A stretch of DNA of 64,000 bases, from the NCBI GenBank assembly GCA_963678705.1, contig OY783203.1, positions 38,068,347 through 38,132,346 on the forward strand, written 5' to 3'. This stretch comes from Panorpa germanica (Eukaryota; Arthropoda; Insecta; Mecoptera; Panorpidae). Each line of letters begins with the position of its first letter. The first letter of the stretch is position 1. Of the stretch, positions 49,814-60,575 are shown in pieces. Under the pieces are notes generated by a model that was given only the letters and a program-made list of their open reading frames with translations, did no database searches and was not told where the DNA came from. A program made the translations under genes and the position numbers.

Positions 49814-52258
49814 TATATGTATATATTGTATAATATTGATAGATAATAAGGATAGATATTATATAACACGGCATTGGTTGAGATCTCGTAATATTATTTT
49901 ATTCGCTAATTAAGTAGAATTTGTTAATTTTTTATAACCTTTAAAACTTTAAATAATGATATATTGTAAATATCCTTTTTAAACAATATAAATAAATTAA
50001 TTGTTTATAAATGAATGTTGTTTTTATTGCATGTATTCTAATAACAATTATCAAAATTTAGTTTGTGCGACACGAAAACAAATTTAAATATTTATACAGT
50101 ATAATTGTTACAAGATATGAGCACAAGACTTTTACGAGTATAAAACACAACACAAGACAACATTGTTTATTTATTTTTTTAAATTTTATGTATCAGTGAC
50201 TTTCCTAAAATAGCACTGTTGTTTAATCATAGATTTGTAAAAATATAACAAAGAGCCAGTATATGTAAATATATAAAACGTAATTTTAACATCATAACAA
50301 AAACATAAACAATAATGTAATTAACTTGTTCAAAGTTACTAAAACATGTAAAAAAATTAAAAAAATGTGATATATTCATATTTTCAGTTTTGTTGTAAAT
50401 GAATATAGCATTTAGGGTTCATTCGTAATTACGTCACACGCAAAGGGTGGAAGAGGATCCCCAAAGTGCGATAAGACGTTCCAAGTGGAATAGAGGAGGA
50501 GTTATAAGCGTGATGTGATATGTAATATAAAACTTGGCTCTCAGAAAAAAGGATAATCAAAAAGCCGATGTGTGACGTCACAACAGGAATTTAATATAAT
50601 TTCAAATAATACTATTATACACATAGTAACATATTAACAGCAAAGACGTAATTAAGAATTTAGTAAAATAACAAAAAATGATGTAAGATAGAAATCACAA
50701 AAATTCACGCATTTAGTTCAAGGCTGTAATCTCTAAATAATTTAATGAACAGTTAGTATTTTAATTATATTAAATGTACAATCATTTTAGATTATAAATA
50801 ATATTGAATCGCTTTCAGGAAATCGTTTTTGTTCTTTTTGTGGACTTTAACAGTCGACGTTGACAGACACTGATTATTGGCCAGACGTCTGGAAACTATT
50901 TGCTCATTTGCATATCCTCTCATTTCTACATACTCATACATAGTATCAAAGTCATTATTTATCGTTTTTGTAATTATTATTTATCATAACAATTATAAAA
51001 ATATTATTAATTATTTCAATAATTTATTAGTGCATTATAAATCGCAAAGTCATTTTCGAAGTGATAAAAATTGAATAATTTTTACAATAGTAAAAACAAT
51101 CATTTTTATTAGATCCATTATTAAATGATTAAAATAAAGTTTATAAATAATCAAATCATGAATTTTTATTTTATTTTTCATTTTAGTCACACGAGACTTA
51201 GTTTGAAATATAACAACCCTGGAATTAACCCACATATATGAGGCCAAGACTCTGTTTCGGACAGTGAGAAAAGTGTTAAGACTTATGCGCAACTCCGTAA
51301 CCCATAGAACAATATGAACGTACACACAATTGCGATTTTAAATTCTCATGTAAAGAGAATTGCAGACTTATTTCCGCATAGTTTTTATTCGCTAAAACTA
51401 TTTAATGAAAGACGTCAATTTGGATTTTAAATCAGAAAAATGTAACGTTCAATAGTCGGTACATTAAGGACATTTATTAGTCAGGTGTGCAATGTGTAAA
51501 ACATCCTGATAGACAAACCATAGTTTGGTTACATTTTTATTTTTTTCTTATTTGTGATGCTAACTATTTTTATAGTGTTCATGCATTTAAAACTCACTTG
51601 AACTAGAAAGAATGCAGCCTGGTTTAGACTTAGACGATTTAGACTTTATAAAATGAAGTGTATAAGAGGAGGGCGTCCTTAGACCTCGGCCTAAAACAGA
51701 CCCCAAAAACTAGGATCAATTATACATCTAATTTTGTGTGAGATTAAAGGAAAATACTAGATACAATATATTTTGAGCAGAATCTAAAAGAAGCTAACGG
51801 TTTGACTAGATATAATTCATTTTGCGTCGTATATAAAAAGAGGTAACGATTTGGCTACATAATTGTTATAGCTGATAGGACATTAACTAACGCCCCAGGC
51901 TCCCCTTACATTTGATACGCCACTGTATGTGAGATATTTATATTATGTTACAATACATTAAATTTTCAGATTTTTCAACAATAAATTGACATCAAAATCA
52001 CAGAAATCTATAGCAAATAGTGTAATCTGTGATAGGAAAAGAGTCCGTCATAGATTTTGGTACAGGTGTAAGTTTCAGATCTCCCTTCATCTTCTCCCAT
52101 ATTTAAACAGAATTTGAGACGAATTGCTTCTGCATTGAATTGATATGGGACAAACTAGCCTAGACCCGTTAGACAACACGAAAATGAACAAACCGTGACC
52201 GGCACGTGTTATTAAAAAAATGAAACGAGTGCCAGACGAGAGATAGCTGTTATCATTA
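49814..52258. other. AT-rich spacer, no gene seen
   Basis: ATTACGTCACACGCAAAGGG near 50425 recalls similar words near 3640 and 27000 and may be an old MITE end; a SINE scrap is at 51225-51260. No gene supported. Confidence 0.45.
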
Positions 52259-52684
52259 ATGGGTTGGACTATGACTAGTGGGATTTGTATTTTCGTTTTA
52301 ATTACTTATAATATTGTAATAAAGAATACATGTTGCTTTATGGGTTTATTACAAATTAATGTCGCAGACTATGAATCAAGGGTCACTTGCAAGTGTCAAG
52401 GAAGTGACACTTTATTTGATTACACTGGAACCTATATAAAGCGAGAATATCATCCCTCAAAACATAACCCAATAAATTTGTTGAAATATCTCAGTGGTCA
52501 TTTACTTCGTTTTTCCATTCCAGCGAGGTTTCATTACGAATTCAGTTTCAGCCTGATGTCATTCAAAAAAGTCATGCAAAATGCAACAGAAGAGGTCTTC
52601 GTTTTAACAAGACATTTTGTTAAACGAACGAAGTATAAGCAAATACTGCTGGTCCTGTACTTTATCCTATTTAAGTTATTATAA
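52259..52684 (+). CDS. Hypothetical 141-aa ORF with hydrophobic N- and C-termini
   Basis: The ATG at 52259 opens 141 codons. The N-terminus (residues about 5-33) is hydrophobic and could be a signal peptide or anchor. A middle segment holds closely spaced cysteines (CKC near residue 44), an NAT glycosylation sequon lies near residue 108, and the last 14 residues are again hydrophobic. A frame of this length is uncommon but not impossible by chance in a 64-kb AT-rich window. I recognise no family and see no clear promoter or splice context. A donor-like AAGGTAAT follows the stop codon by a few bases. It may be a small secreted or membrane protein, a gene fragment, or noise. Confidence 0.3.
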   Translation: MGWTMTSGICIFVLITYNIVIKNTCCFMGLLQINVADYESRVTCKCQGSDTLFDYTGTYIKREYHPSKHNPINLLKYLSGHLLRFSIPARFHYEFSFSLMSFKKVMQNATEEVFVLTRHFVKRTKYKQILLVLYFILFKLL

Positions 52685-53314
52685 TCTAAAGGTAATGTTT
52701 GTTTTATTGGCTATTTATTTTTAACATTACATACAAACATACACGTTGGTATCAAATATAACAAGTAAACTTACACGTACTATATGTAGTTTTTAAAAAT
52801 ACTTTACGTGTAATTTAAAAAAAAGAAAATAATTTTACAATGTTGTAAACTTTTCTACAATTCAATAATATTTAAATTAAAACAATTTAGTTTTTTTCTG
52901 GCCCATATCTATTTTATAAAATTATTAAAATAAAAATTTTAAAACATATAAAAAACTTACCAAAACAAAAACATCAAACTTTTTCTTACTCGTACGTTAC
53001 TTGTTAGGTATCTTTGTGATCACTGCTTATCATTAGCAACGATAATAAGCCAATGAAATAGAAATTTTACCAGGATTCATCTGAGATTAGTAGTAATATA
53101 ATTCTACACGAGTTTGTATAACTTCCAAGTAAAGTACTATACAAACAATTTAGAAATTAAGTTAAAACATTTATTAGTTTAAAGACATTTATTAGCAAAA
53201 GATATAAAAATAACTGGATTGATCTATGGAAAGGCACAATAATTTCATAAATTTTTCGGTTTCTCAATTATGTTATATAAAACTTTTGACATAATACGGA
53301 TTAAGTGATGTTAT

Positions 53315-54223
53315 TTAAAATTTACAAGACTTAGTTTCCGATGCACTGTTTGATGATCTTTTCCGGTTCTTTTTTTCCTTTTTATTATCTTTATCTTTGA
53401 TCTCCAGATTCAGTTGATCTGCTAACTTTCTTTCACGACTTGAAGTTGACGTTGAAGTTGAAGATGATGTAGTTGGCGATTCATCAGTATCTTTATCATA
53501 ATTAATAAAGGAGGGTTCCTCTAGGATTACATCATCTCCTTCAGCAGAAGGGAAAGGATCCACTTCTATAGTCGAAGACATGTCAAATACAGTACTTTCC
53601 ATACTGGTATCTTCAGGTAAATTTGGCAATCTTTTATATTCACTATGAGAACTAGTAGATCCTTCTCTCTCCTGACGACTTGGATGAGGTGATTCAGCAT
53701 AGCTGTACATAGAAGACGCGACCGTAGCGCCATCAGAGAATACTGACTCTGGATCGTCACTTGTTCCCGTAGTAAAGGGAGGATTTTCTGGCGCCTTTCC
53801 AGAACCGGAACTCGAATCCGTCTCAGGTTTTTCAAACATTTCGTTATTTCCAGGTTTCTTAAAATATGCCTTTGTAGGAGATATGTTTGGCGATACATCG
53901 GTCTCGTCATCCGTAGAGGCAATGTTACCTTCACCGGCTACGTTACCTTCTACACTACCCACTTTTAGCTTGGCCAGTTTTTTAACATTGTCTTTCTTCT
54001 TCGAGATAACCTCTTCACTTTCTGTTGTTACTTGTTCGCTTTTTTGAGCGACCTCTTCATCCTCTGCATCCATTCCTTCTGATTTTTCATCTCCAACAAT
54101 TACGGTTTTATCTGAATCTGAATCTGAAGGTAATGTCACGTCCAATAAAATCGGTTCTTCATCTCCTTTGCCCTCTACGGCTTCTATGGCCTCCTCGATG
54201 TTAGAAGAATCTTCTCCACTCAT
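53315..54223 (-). CDS. Acidic, serine-rich, probably disordered 302-aa protein
   Basis: The ATG at 54223 opens an intact 302-codon frame. Composition is strongly biased to E, D, S, T and P, with almost no hydrophobic segments, so the chain is predicted disordered. Acidic runs fill residues 1-70, and a DSDSD motif near 34-38 looks like a casein-kinase-2 substrate. A lysine-rich patch (75-87) follows, then serine-proline motifs (111-116, 178-182) and a serine/threonine tract (252-262). The C-terminus (277-290) is basic (KKEKKNRKR), a likely nuclear localisation signal. There is one cysteine, third from the end. Candidate poly(A) signals (AATAAA, minus strand) fall between 53165 and 53195. The coding part is intronless as seen; it could be one exon of a larger gene. 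I do not recognise the family; a nuclear or scaffold role would be a guess. Confidence 0.75.
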   Translation of the reverse strand: MSGEDSSNIEEAIEAVEGKGDEEPILLDVTLPSDSDSDKTVIVGDEKSEGMDAEDEEVAQKSEQVTTESEEVISKKKDNVKKLAKLKVGSVEGNVAGEGNIASTDDETDVSPNISPTKAYFKKPGNNEMFEKPETDSSSGSGKAPENPPFTTGTSDDPESVFSDGATVASSMYSYAESPHPSRQEREGSTSSHSEYKRLPNLPEDTSMESTVFDMSSTIEVDPFPSAEGDDVILEEPSFINYDKDTDESPTTSSSTSTSTSSRERKLADQLNLEIKDKDNKKEKKNRKRSSNSASETKSCKF

Positions 54224-54649
54224 TGTACGCTGCTATTCACACTAACCTTACTAATATTATAAGAATAACCTTGTGATAATTTATTTTTAAATGTTATTTC
54301 TGTAAAGGCTGACACAAAACTGGCTTTGAACAAGGTTTCTAAGAAAGTAATCTTGCAAAAATGTGGTTATATTTTTTATTTAGAGATGGCACGTTGGTTT
54401 TACTCTAGGACAATGAAATAACTCGCTATTATATCAAAACCGAATAGCAACTGCATTAAATGTATTGTATTCTTTGTTAGGCAATGAATTCCTTTACATT
54501 GTTTGAGTTTATTTGAATAATAACCAAAACAAACTAAAAGTGAAGTCATAAAAAATGAGATTTTGACAGCATCGTGACCATAGCATAGTGAATCACTAGC
54601 ATCCTCTCCCTACCCCGTCCCTCGCAAGTATCCAACTTTATATAGGATA

Positions 54650-55145
54650 GAATGGAATCTGGGATTTTACTGTGCCTTCGGGTTTGAACTCCGAACCAGA
54701 GTTATATTTTCTGGGATTGGTTGTTATCAACTTAAATTGATTATGTACATACATACCATATCATTCAATAAATTCGTAGGATGACATTATTGACAAATCC
54801 ATATGATTTTTAGATAGTACCAACCTTCAAACGATATATGTCAAATTTCATGAAATTCCTATCATTAGTATACGCGTTACAGTGGTTTTAGTGACGCCAT
54901 TTGTAATTTTCAAAATAATGGAAAAATATTATTTTCATGTGTTGATAAAGCATTGCTTTTTAATGGGAAAAAATACTATTATCCGAATAACACTGGTCAA
55001 GCCATTGCCTTTTTTGAACGGTACACGACCTTATTAAGTGATGTGTTAATCATAAACTTACCGCAACTACAACACTACGAAAACTGCCAACATAGTAGGA
55101 TGTCGTCGTTAGTAGGACTCACCATCGGAAATAAAATTTTGAAAT
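54650..55145 (+). repeat. SINE copy split by a mariner fragment
   Basis: Head and body (GTGCCTTCGGGTTTGAACTC, GGTTGTTATCAACTTAAATT) run to 54765; the tail (AAAACTGCCAACATAGTAGG, ATCGGAAATAAAA) resumes near 55029. The 263-base insert is the mariner fragment listed separately. Confidence 0.72.
54766..55028 (+). mobile_element. Mariner 5'-end fragment inserted in a SINE
   Basis: A leader with TTTTAGTGACGCCATTTGTA is followed by an ATG near 54919 opening MEKYYFHVLIKHCFLMGKNT, which aligns with mariner transposase N-termini before the frame is lost. It separates the two parts of a plus-strand SINE. The right boundary is approximate and no complete terminal repeat pair is visible. Confidence 0.6.
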
Positions 55146-56016
55146 ATAGGTATTATTTTTTAATAGTTACTAGAAATAAATATGTCATTACTAAAGAAAT
55201 TAATCTTATGTTTTCTTGTAGCAGTAACTACAACGAAATTAATATAATTTACTTGAAATATACGTATAATCATGAAATATATCATCATTTAAAAAATCGC
55301 ATGTATTAAAATAGACTAAGAATGAACGTCATTATACTCAGGCATTGCATAATCACTTTATCTTACTGATTGTTAATCTTTACATAAGGTAATAAATAAT
55401 ATGCAAATAATAAATAAAATAAAGATATGTAGTATAAAATTGAGATAAAAAAGTACAGTAATATATACGTGTTCATGTTTATTTTATTTATTATTTCAAT
55501 GTTTTTGTCATTAGGCACTACATTCTTTTGCCTTAAATAATTAAATTACATATCATTGTGCTTATATATTATGTGTTATGAAGTCTTGATCATAATTTGT
55601 CCATTGAACAAAACAATTCCATTTATTTTCTATTTCAATATTATTAATAATAACAAATAATTTTTATTGTATTAACTGCTTTGTTTTTTCGTAGTTCCAA
55701 GTATTTTACGCAAAGAATTATAATAATTAATAAATGTTATTAATATTCAGTAGCACGAGTTCCTGCAATTTTTACCAATTTATACAACACCACGCCAAAA
55801 TATTTACAACATTTTAAATATAAAATGTATGAAGCTTCTTGGGGAATAAAACTCTTTGCGTCCCTGGATTTCCTTGAATTTCCTGGAAATCCGTAATTTT
55901 GGAACGGAAATTTTGGAATTTTGGAGCTGTATAACTTTTTATTCGTAAGAGATAAGAAGATGAAATGTTGCATGTGTATTACTATTTTCTAACTATTCAA
56001 CTGGTTGCGGTAACTT
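55146..56016. other. AT-rich spacer, no gene seen
   Basis: Lies between the split SINE and the foldback; short frames only. Confidence 0.5.
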
Positions 56017-56174
56017 CTGACGATTTTTCAAAGGCCAATACTTTCTAAATTAGGCTGAGTAAATGTACCAAAAACTATCAGTCGACCTTAAATAAGAAGC
56101 AAAAGATATCTCATACCTTGGAGCGGACATAAGTAGCCTAATTTAGAAAGTATAAACCTATGAAAAATCGTTAG
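56017..56174. repeat. Foldback sequence between the acidic-protein gene and superoxide dismutase
   Basis: Arms of about 40 bases (56017-56058 and 56134-56174) are inverted complements with a few mismatches; the shared core is ATACTTTCTAAATTAGGCT and ACGATTTTTCA. The spacer is about 75 bases. It may be a small MITE or could form a transcript hairpin. Confidence 0.65.
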
Positions 56175-56740
56175 AATTGGCGAAGTACTTTCAGTAAGTT
56201 GTTGCTTTTCAACTTATTGTTAGAAATAAGCATGCATTTTATATTTTCACCTTCTTTTTCATTTTTTATATGTTCATAAGAAAAAGAAATGCAGAAACAA
56301 TTGATAAAAACGTATGTAAGTAGTAATAGTGCAATAAATATTGAAACCACAATGCCTTAATACGAGTATAATGTAAATAAGACACAATTCATTTCATAGA
56401 AAATGTTAAATCCTAGACCCGTGCTACACTTTCTTCATAAAATAATTTTAAACATATACCTCTCACCATAGAAACTACAAACATTATAGCAGGCTTTAGA
56501 AATAGACCATCATTAACTGACATTATAATAAATAAATAGATTAATATAAATATCCCATTTAGACGACTTAGATAACTGGAATTACAAATTGATTTAAGTT
56601 AAAACAAAAACATTGATCAAAATTGTTTGCATATTATTTTGTTTTCTGAATTGATATTAAAAAAAATAATTCTATTGATAACATTTTGATTTTAAAATTG
56701 ATTATTTAATTAATGGTCGAATAAAGGATCTCATCCCGGA

Positions 56741-58025
56741 ATGGTGTATAAAGCAGTCTGCGTATTAAGGGGCGATGTTAATGGAGCCATTTATTTTGAT
56801 CAGAGCGTATGTAGGATTAGTTTTATTCCGTTATAATATTTTTATGACATACTCTCATCTTAATAATATTTTTTAGGGAGTTTCCGCCCCCGTTACTGTT
56901 ACAGGCACCTTAACTGGATTACTTAAGGTAACTGATACAGGGTGCCTCTTTATTGGGCTTGTGTCCCATGTCTTAATTTCTATAAACGTGTACTATATGT
57001 TCATAAAGTGGGTAACTAGAACCCACAATGTTCAATTATTTTTTAATAACTACTTATATGTTAGGAGATATTAACAATTAAAAGTCATTTTGTCTCTTTA
57101 ATTATTAAAGGGATTCAACGTTGTACACATTCCAACTGCATGTGACATCACAACCGCTGCCAACCTTACAGCTCATAAATCTCTGCTATATGTATTTATA
57201 TATCAAAATATCAACTATTATTTACAGAAATTACGTTTACGTATACCACTAACGACTGTCAAAATTTCTAGACAGTTTAGATCTTAAATACTAGACAGTT
57301 TAGATCTGTATAGTCCAATTACATTAGCAACCGACTATTCTTTAAAGCAACTTATATGTACACTTAATTTTAGTAATAATTTGTATTTCTGTACACTAAC
57401 TAACTAATATTATCTAAAATAAATATTTAAAATCTATTTACGGTAAAAAATTCATGTCTCTGGTAAAACAGGTGGCAAAAACTAGTGTGGACCTTGTTCG
57501 ATGAAGGACCAAGCAAGTCTGGCTGTCATTTCACAAAATTCGTTTCTGTGCATGCTTAGTAATTTGATTTAAAACCGGCGTCGATTTTCCAGCATGCAAA
57601 ACTGCTAATGTAAATGCAGTGCTAAAAACAAAAAAAATATTACAATATATATATATATACAAACATATTTAATTGAACAGGGTGATCACGCCATGCACAT
57701 TCATGAATTTGGGGATCATACAAATGGCTGCACATCAACAGGTGACCACTATAATCCACACGGCAAGGAACATGGGGCCCCTACAGCACGTGTTAGACAT
57801 GCAGGAGATCTTGGTAACATCGTAGCTGGCAACGATGGAATATCAAAAATTAAATTAGTTGATAGCCAACTGTCTCTTGTTGGTCCAACCAGCATCATAG
57901 GACGCAGCCTCGTTATTCATGCAGATCCGGACGATTTGGGACTAGGAACACATGAACTAAGTCGATTTAATGGAAACTCCGGAGCACGCATTGCTTGCGG
58001 AATTATAGGACTTTGTAAAACTTAA
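56741..58025 (+). CDS. Sod1: Cu/Zn superoxide dismutase, complete three-exon gene
   Basis: Converts superoxide to oxygen and hydrogen peroxide; the cytosolic form is a homodimer. Exons are 56741-56806, 56877-56927 and 57681-58025, all joined in phase 0 with GT-AG introns of 70 and 753 bases. The product is 153 residues, the usual length of the cytosolic enzyme, and no signal peptide is seen. Copper ligands are H45, H47, H62 and H119; zinc ligands are H62, H70, H79 and D82; the disulphide pair is C56-C145; the guiding arginine is R142. Residues 44-51 read MHIHEFGD, where most relatives have FHxHEFGD. The start is fixed by an in-frame stop at 56711-56713 with no other ATG between. The first intron falls after codon 22, as in Drosophila. 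Intron 2 contains half of an inverted-repeat element, and the other half follows the gene. Everything needed for activity is present. Confidence 0.96.
56955..57227 (+). mobile_element. Left half of a GGGCTTGTGTCC-family element inside superoxide dismutase intron 2
   Basis: Collinear with 21586-21870 of the full-length copy, from the terminal repeat GGGCTTGTGTCC through the 55-bp internal segment (57173-57227), where similarity stops. It starts 27 bases after exon 2 ends. TATT precedes it at 56951-56954. Confidence 0.88.
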
Positions 58026-58129
58026 TTAATGGAAAATCTCTTCCTTCCAATGATAGCATTTTGTTATTCGACTATTTTATTACAGTAAGAAAGTTTCCTT
58101 TTGTGTTTTAAAAATATTTATTTAAATTG

Positions 58130-58135
58130 AATAAA
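58130..58135 (+). terminator. Poly(A) signal of the superoxide dismutase gene
   Basis: AATAAA stands about 105 bases after the stop codon and just before the right half of the inverted-repeat element, in a T-rich context. It is the first canonical signal downstream of the gene. Confidence 0.6.
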
Positions 58136-58232
58136 TTTGTTTGACAGCATTATATAATTTGTAGAATTTTTTTGTTGGTTTTAGTGGTCTTGTATTTTAT
58201 CTACTGCTAGCTCGTAGATCTAGCTAGCTAGA

Positions 58233-58634
58233 TCATAAATCTCTGCTATATGTATTTATATATCAAAATATCAAATATTATTTACAGTTATTTCAAGGAA
58301 CAATCAAATTTCAATATTATGTCTGCCTTAGCATGGTTAAATGAAATAAAAACTTATTATTCTTTGATTTGACTTGATTATTTGACTATTTAACAGATAC
58401 AGAACATTACCACAACACTGACCTACTTAACAAATAACAGACGTTAAAATGCATTTCACGTCATACAAATATGGCCTACCATTTCTAGCGCTAAAACTAC
58501 AATTCAAATTTTAATTGCTATATCTCCGTCAATATTTAGATATTTAATAAAATAGACACACCAATACACATTTATTAACATCAATTTCAATCAACAATTG
58601 AAATATCGACCACTAAAAAATGAGGACACAAGCC
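58233..58634 (+). mobile_element. Right half of a GGGCTTGTGTCC-family element downstream of the superoxide dismutase gene
   Basis: Collinear with 21816-22217 of the full-length copy: it starts with the same 55-bp internal segment (58233-58287) and ends at the right terminal repeat GGACACAAGCC. TATT follows at 58635-58638. The sequence just before it is a short palindromic filler (CTAGCTAGCTAG near 58220-58231). Confidence 0.88.
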
Positions 58635-58638
58635 TATT

Positions 58639-59279
58639 ACGTAAAGGAATAAAAAAAAAAGATAAGTTGGAAACTATTAAGTACAAATAAACAATAAATT
58701 TCGCCTAGGTCTATATAGTAGTTATTCATAAATAATTGCATAATTACATATTATAAAATGAATCTCTTTTTTTAATTATCAATAAAAGTAAGTTCCGGAT
58801 CTAACTCTACATGTTTATTGTAAGACATTGTATCCACAAATAAATTGTTAAATTACTTTAAATGCTTTAAATACTGAACGTACAATTCCTTCTTTTATGG
58901 TTCAATTAACCGATTTAACTCCGTTTACCCTGACCAAGGTCATATCCACAAACATTGTCTTCCGGTGGCAGGGACAGCTACCAGCACAATGCATCTCTTA
59001 TTTGGTTTTTGATGTAGTCAATAGCCGGATGTTTTGGGAGTTTAAGGAACGTGGTGCAGCTAAATAGGGGGAATTGAAAAGACTTGTATTTTTAATTGAA
59101 TATTTTTAGTCCTGGCATAACTTGCGTTAAAAATTACTTCTGGTTATAAATTAATTGAACATTCATGTATGGAAGAGTGGAAATCTGAATGAGGTTTAGC
59201 TTAAAGGTAAGAGAAAAATTGTCACTCATATTTAAATTAGAATTTTAATTAGAGTTGAGATCAAAAAGTATAAATACTT
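58639..59279. other. Spacer downstream of superoxide dismutase
   Basis: No second copy of the dismutase exon and no other coding segment recognised. Confidence 0.5.
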
Positions 59280-59760
59280 TTATACAATATAATAATATTG
59301 CTGTCTCATTCTTTTACATATAAAAATCTTAAATAAATATCTACACTGCTCTAACACATTATAATCATTTTTTTCTAAAAACAAACATTGCAAAATAATT
59401 AATAGAATTTGTTATGACTTATCGGTCATTGATCTCGGTGCAGGTGGTCAAAAATAAACAAAATTCCAATGCGTTGTTGCCATATTTACATAATTAAAAT
59501 TAAAGTAATGTTTAAATATATTTACAATGTTGCACGATCAAAATATTTAAAGAAAAATAATTTCAATAAATTAGATTCTAATTAATAAAGAATTATTTTT
59601 GTTCACACTCTGTTGTGTAAAAGAGGTAGCAATTGATAGAAGAGAAGAGGGTAGGAAATAATCATAGTATTATATATTTTTTTTTTATAAAATGGTAACC
59701 ATCGTATTCAGACGTTCTTTACGTGGAGGTTTTGCATTTACTTAATAATATTAAGAATAA
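59280..59760 (+). repeat. Long interspersed repeat, copy 2
   Basis: Same repeat as 1575-2060, similar throughout with small indels; a stretch near the GCATTTATTTTAATT block of copy 1 is missing here. Confidence 0.85.
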
Positions 59761-60575
59761 ATTGAATTAAAGAACATTGAATTAATTTGTGCTGTTGGAA
59801 AAACCTGTGCTTCACTCTAAGAACGAAGAAAGCTATTTAAATAGTTACTTACGTAAAATTAGCACTATTTAATTTTTATAGGTTTAAATTTTGAAAAATA
59901 TCTTTAATATATTTTTTTAATATCTAAATAATTTCTTTTTTCATTTTGATAATGGAATTTTGAGCGAATTTCATTCGCCTTTTTTTGTAAATTTGCCACT
60001 GATAATATCTAGTTTGTATTGTTTGTTTAATAATATTGGTACTAGAGATAATTGAATTTGATAGGAAATCGTGATGTATAGTTCATTTTGGCGGGCAAGT
60101 GTAACTAAATACAATTTATATTGATAATTAGTTATGACTAGATACAATTGATTTTGTATTTCTCAGTCTATGGTCCGTTGGATGTTAAAACCGGTCTTGA
60201 GCATAGGGATGGCGTTCCATTTTAAATGTGTATGATAAAAATGTATACATAAATAATATTTGTGGAATTTCTGGTGTGGCAATCTCTCTTGAAGTTAACA
60301 ACTATTTACTACAATAACTTTTTTGTTTTAGGTCACACGCCAAATATAGCCGTATCTAGAAACAATTAACTGCAGCCGTTTGCGTGCCAATACAATTTTG
60401 AAGTGCGCTTGCATGTTATAGGTTAACCATCCTTCTAAATGAAAATGATAATACAAGAAGATAAATTAAATTCTACAAATTCATTTGCTGTATTTCTTGT
60501 TTCTTATTGATACCAATATGTGTGTTTACCAGTATAGTAACTTCTAAATAAAATATAATTTTTCACTTAGCTTTA

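Noticed and set aside
53566..53934. 122-codon minus-strand ORF
   Set aside because: Overlaps the 302-codon gene in another frame and has no independent support.
54953..55309. 118-codon plus-strand ORF
   Set aside because: No ATG at its start; it runs through a mariner fragment and a SINE tail, so it is a chance frame.
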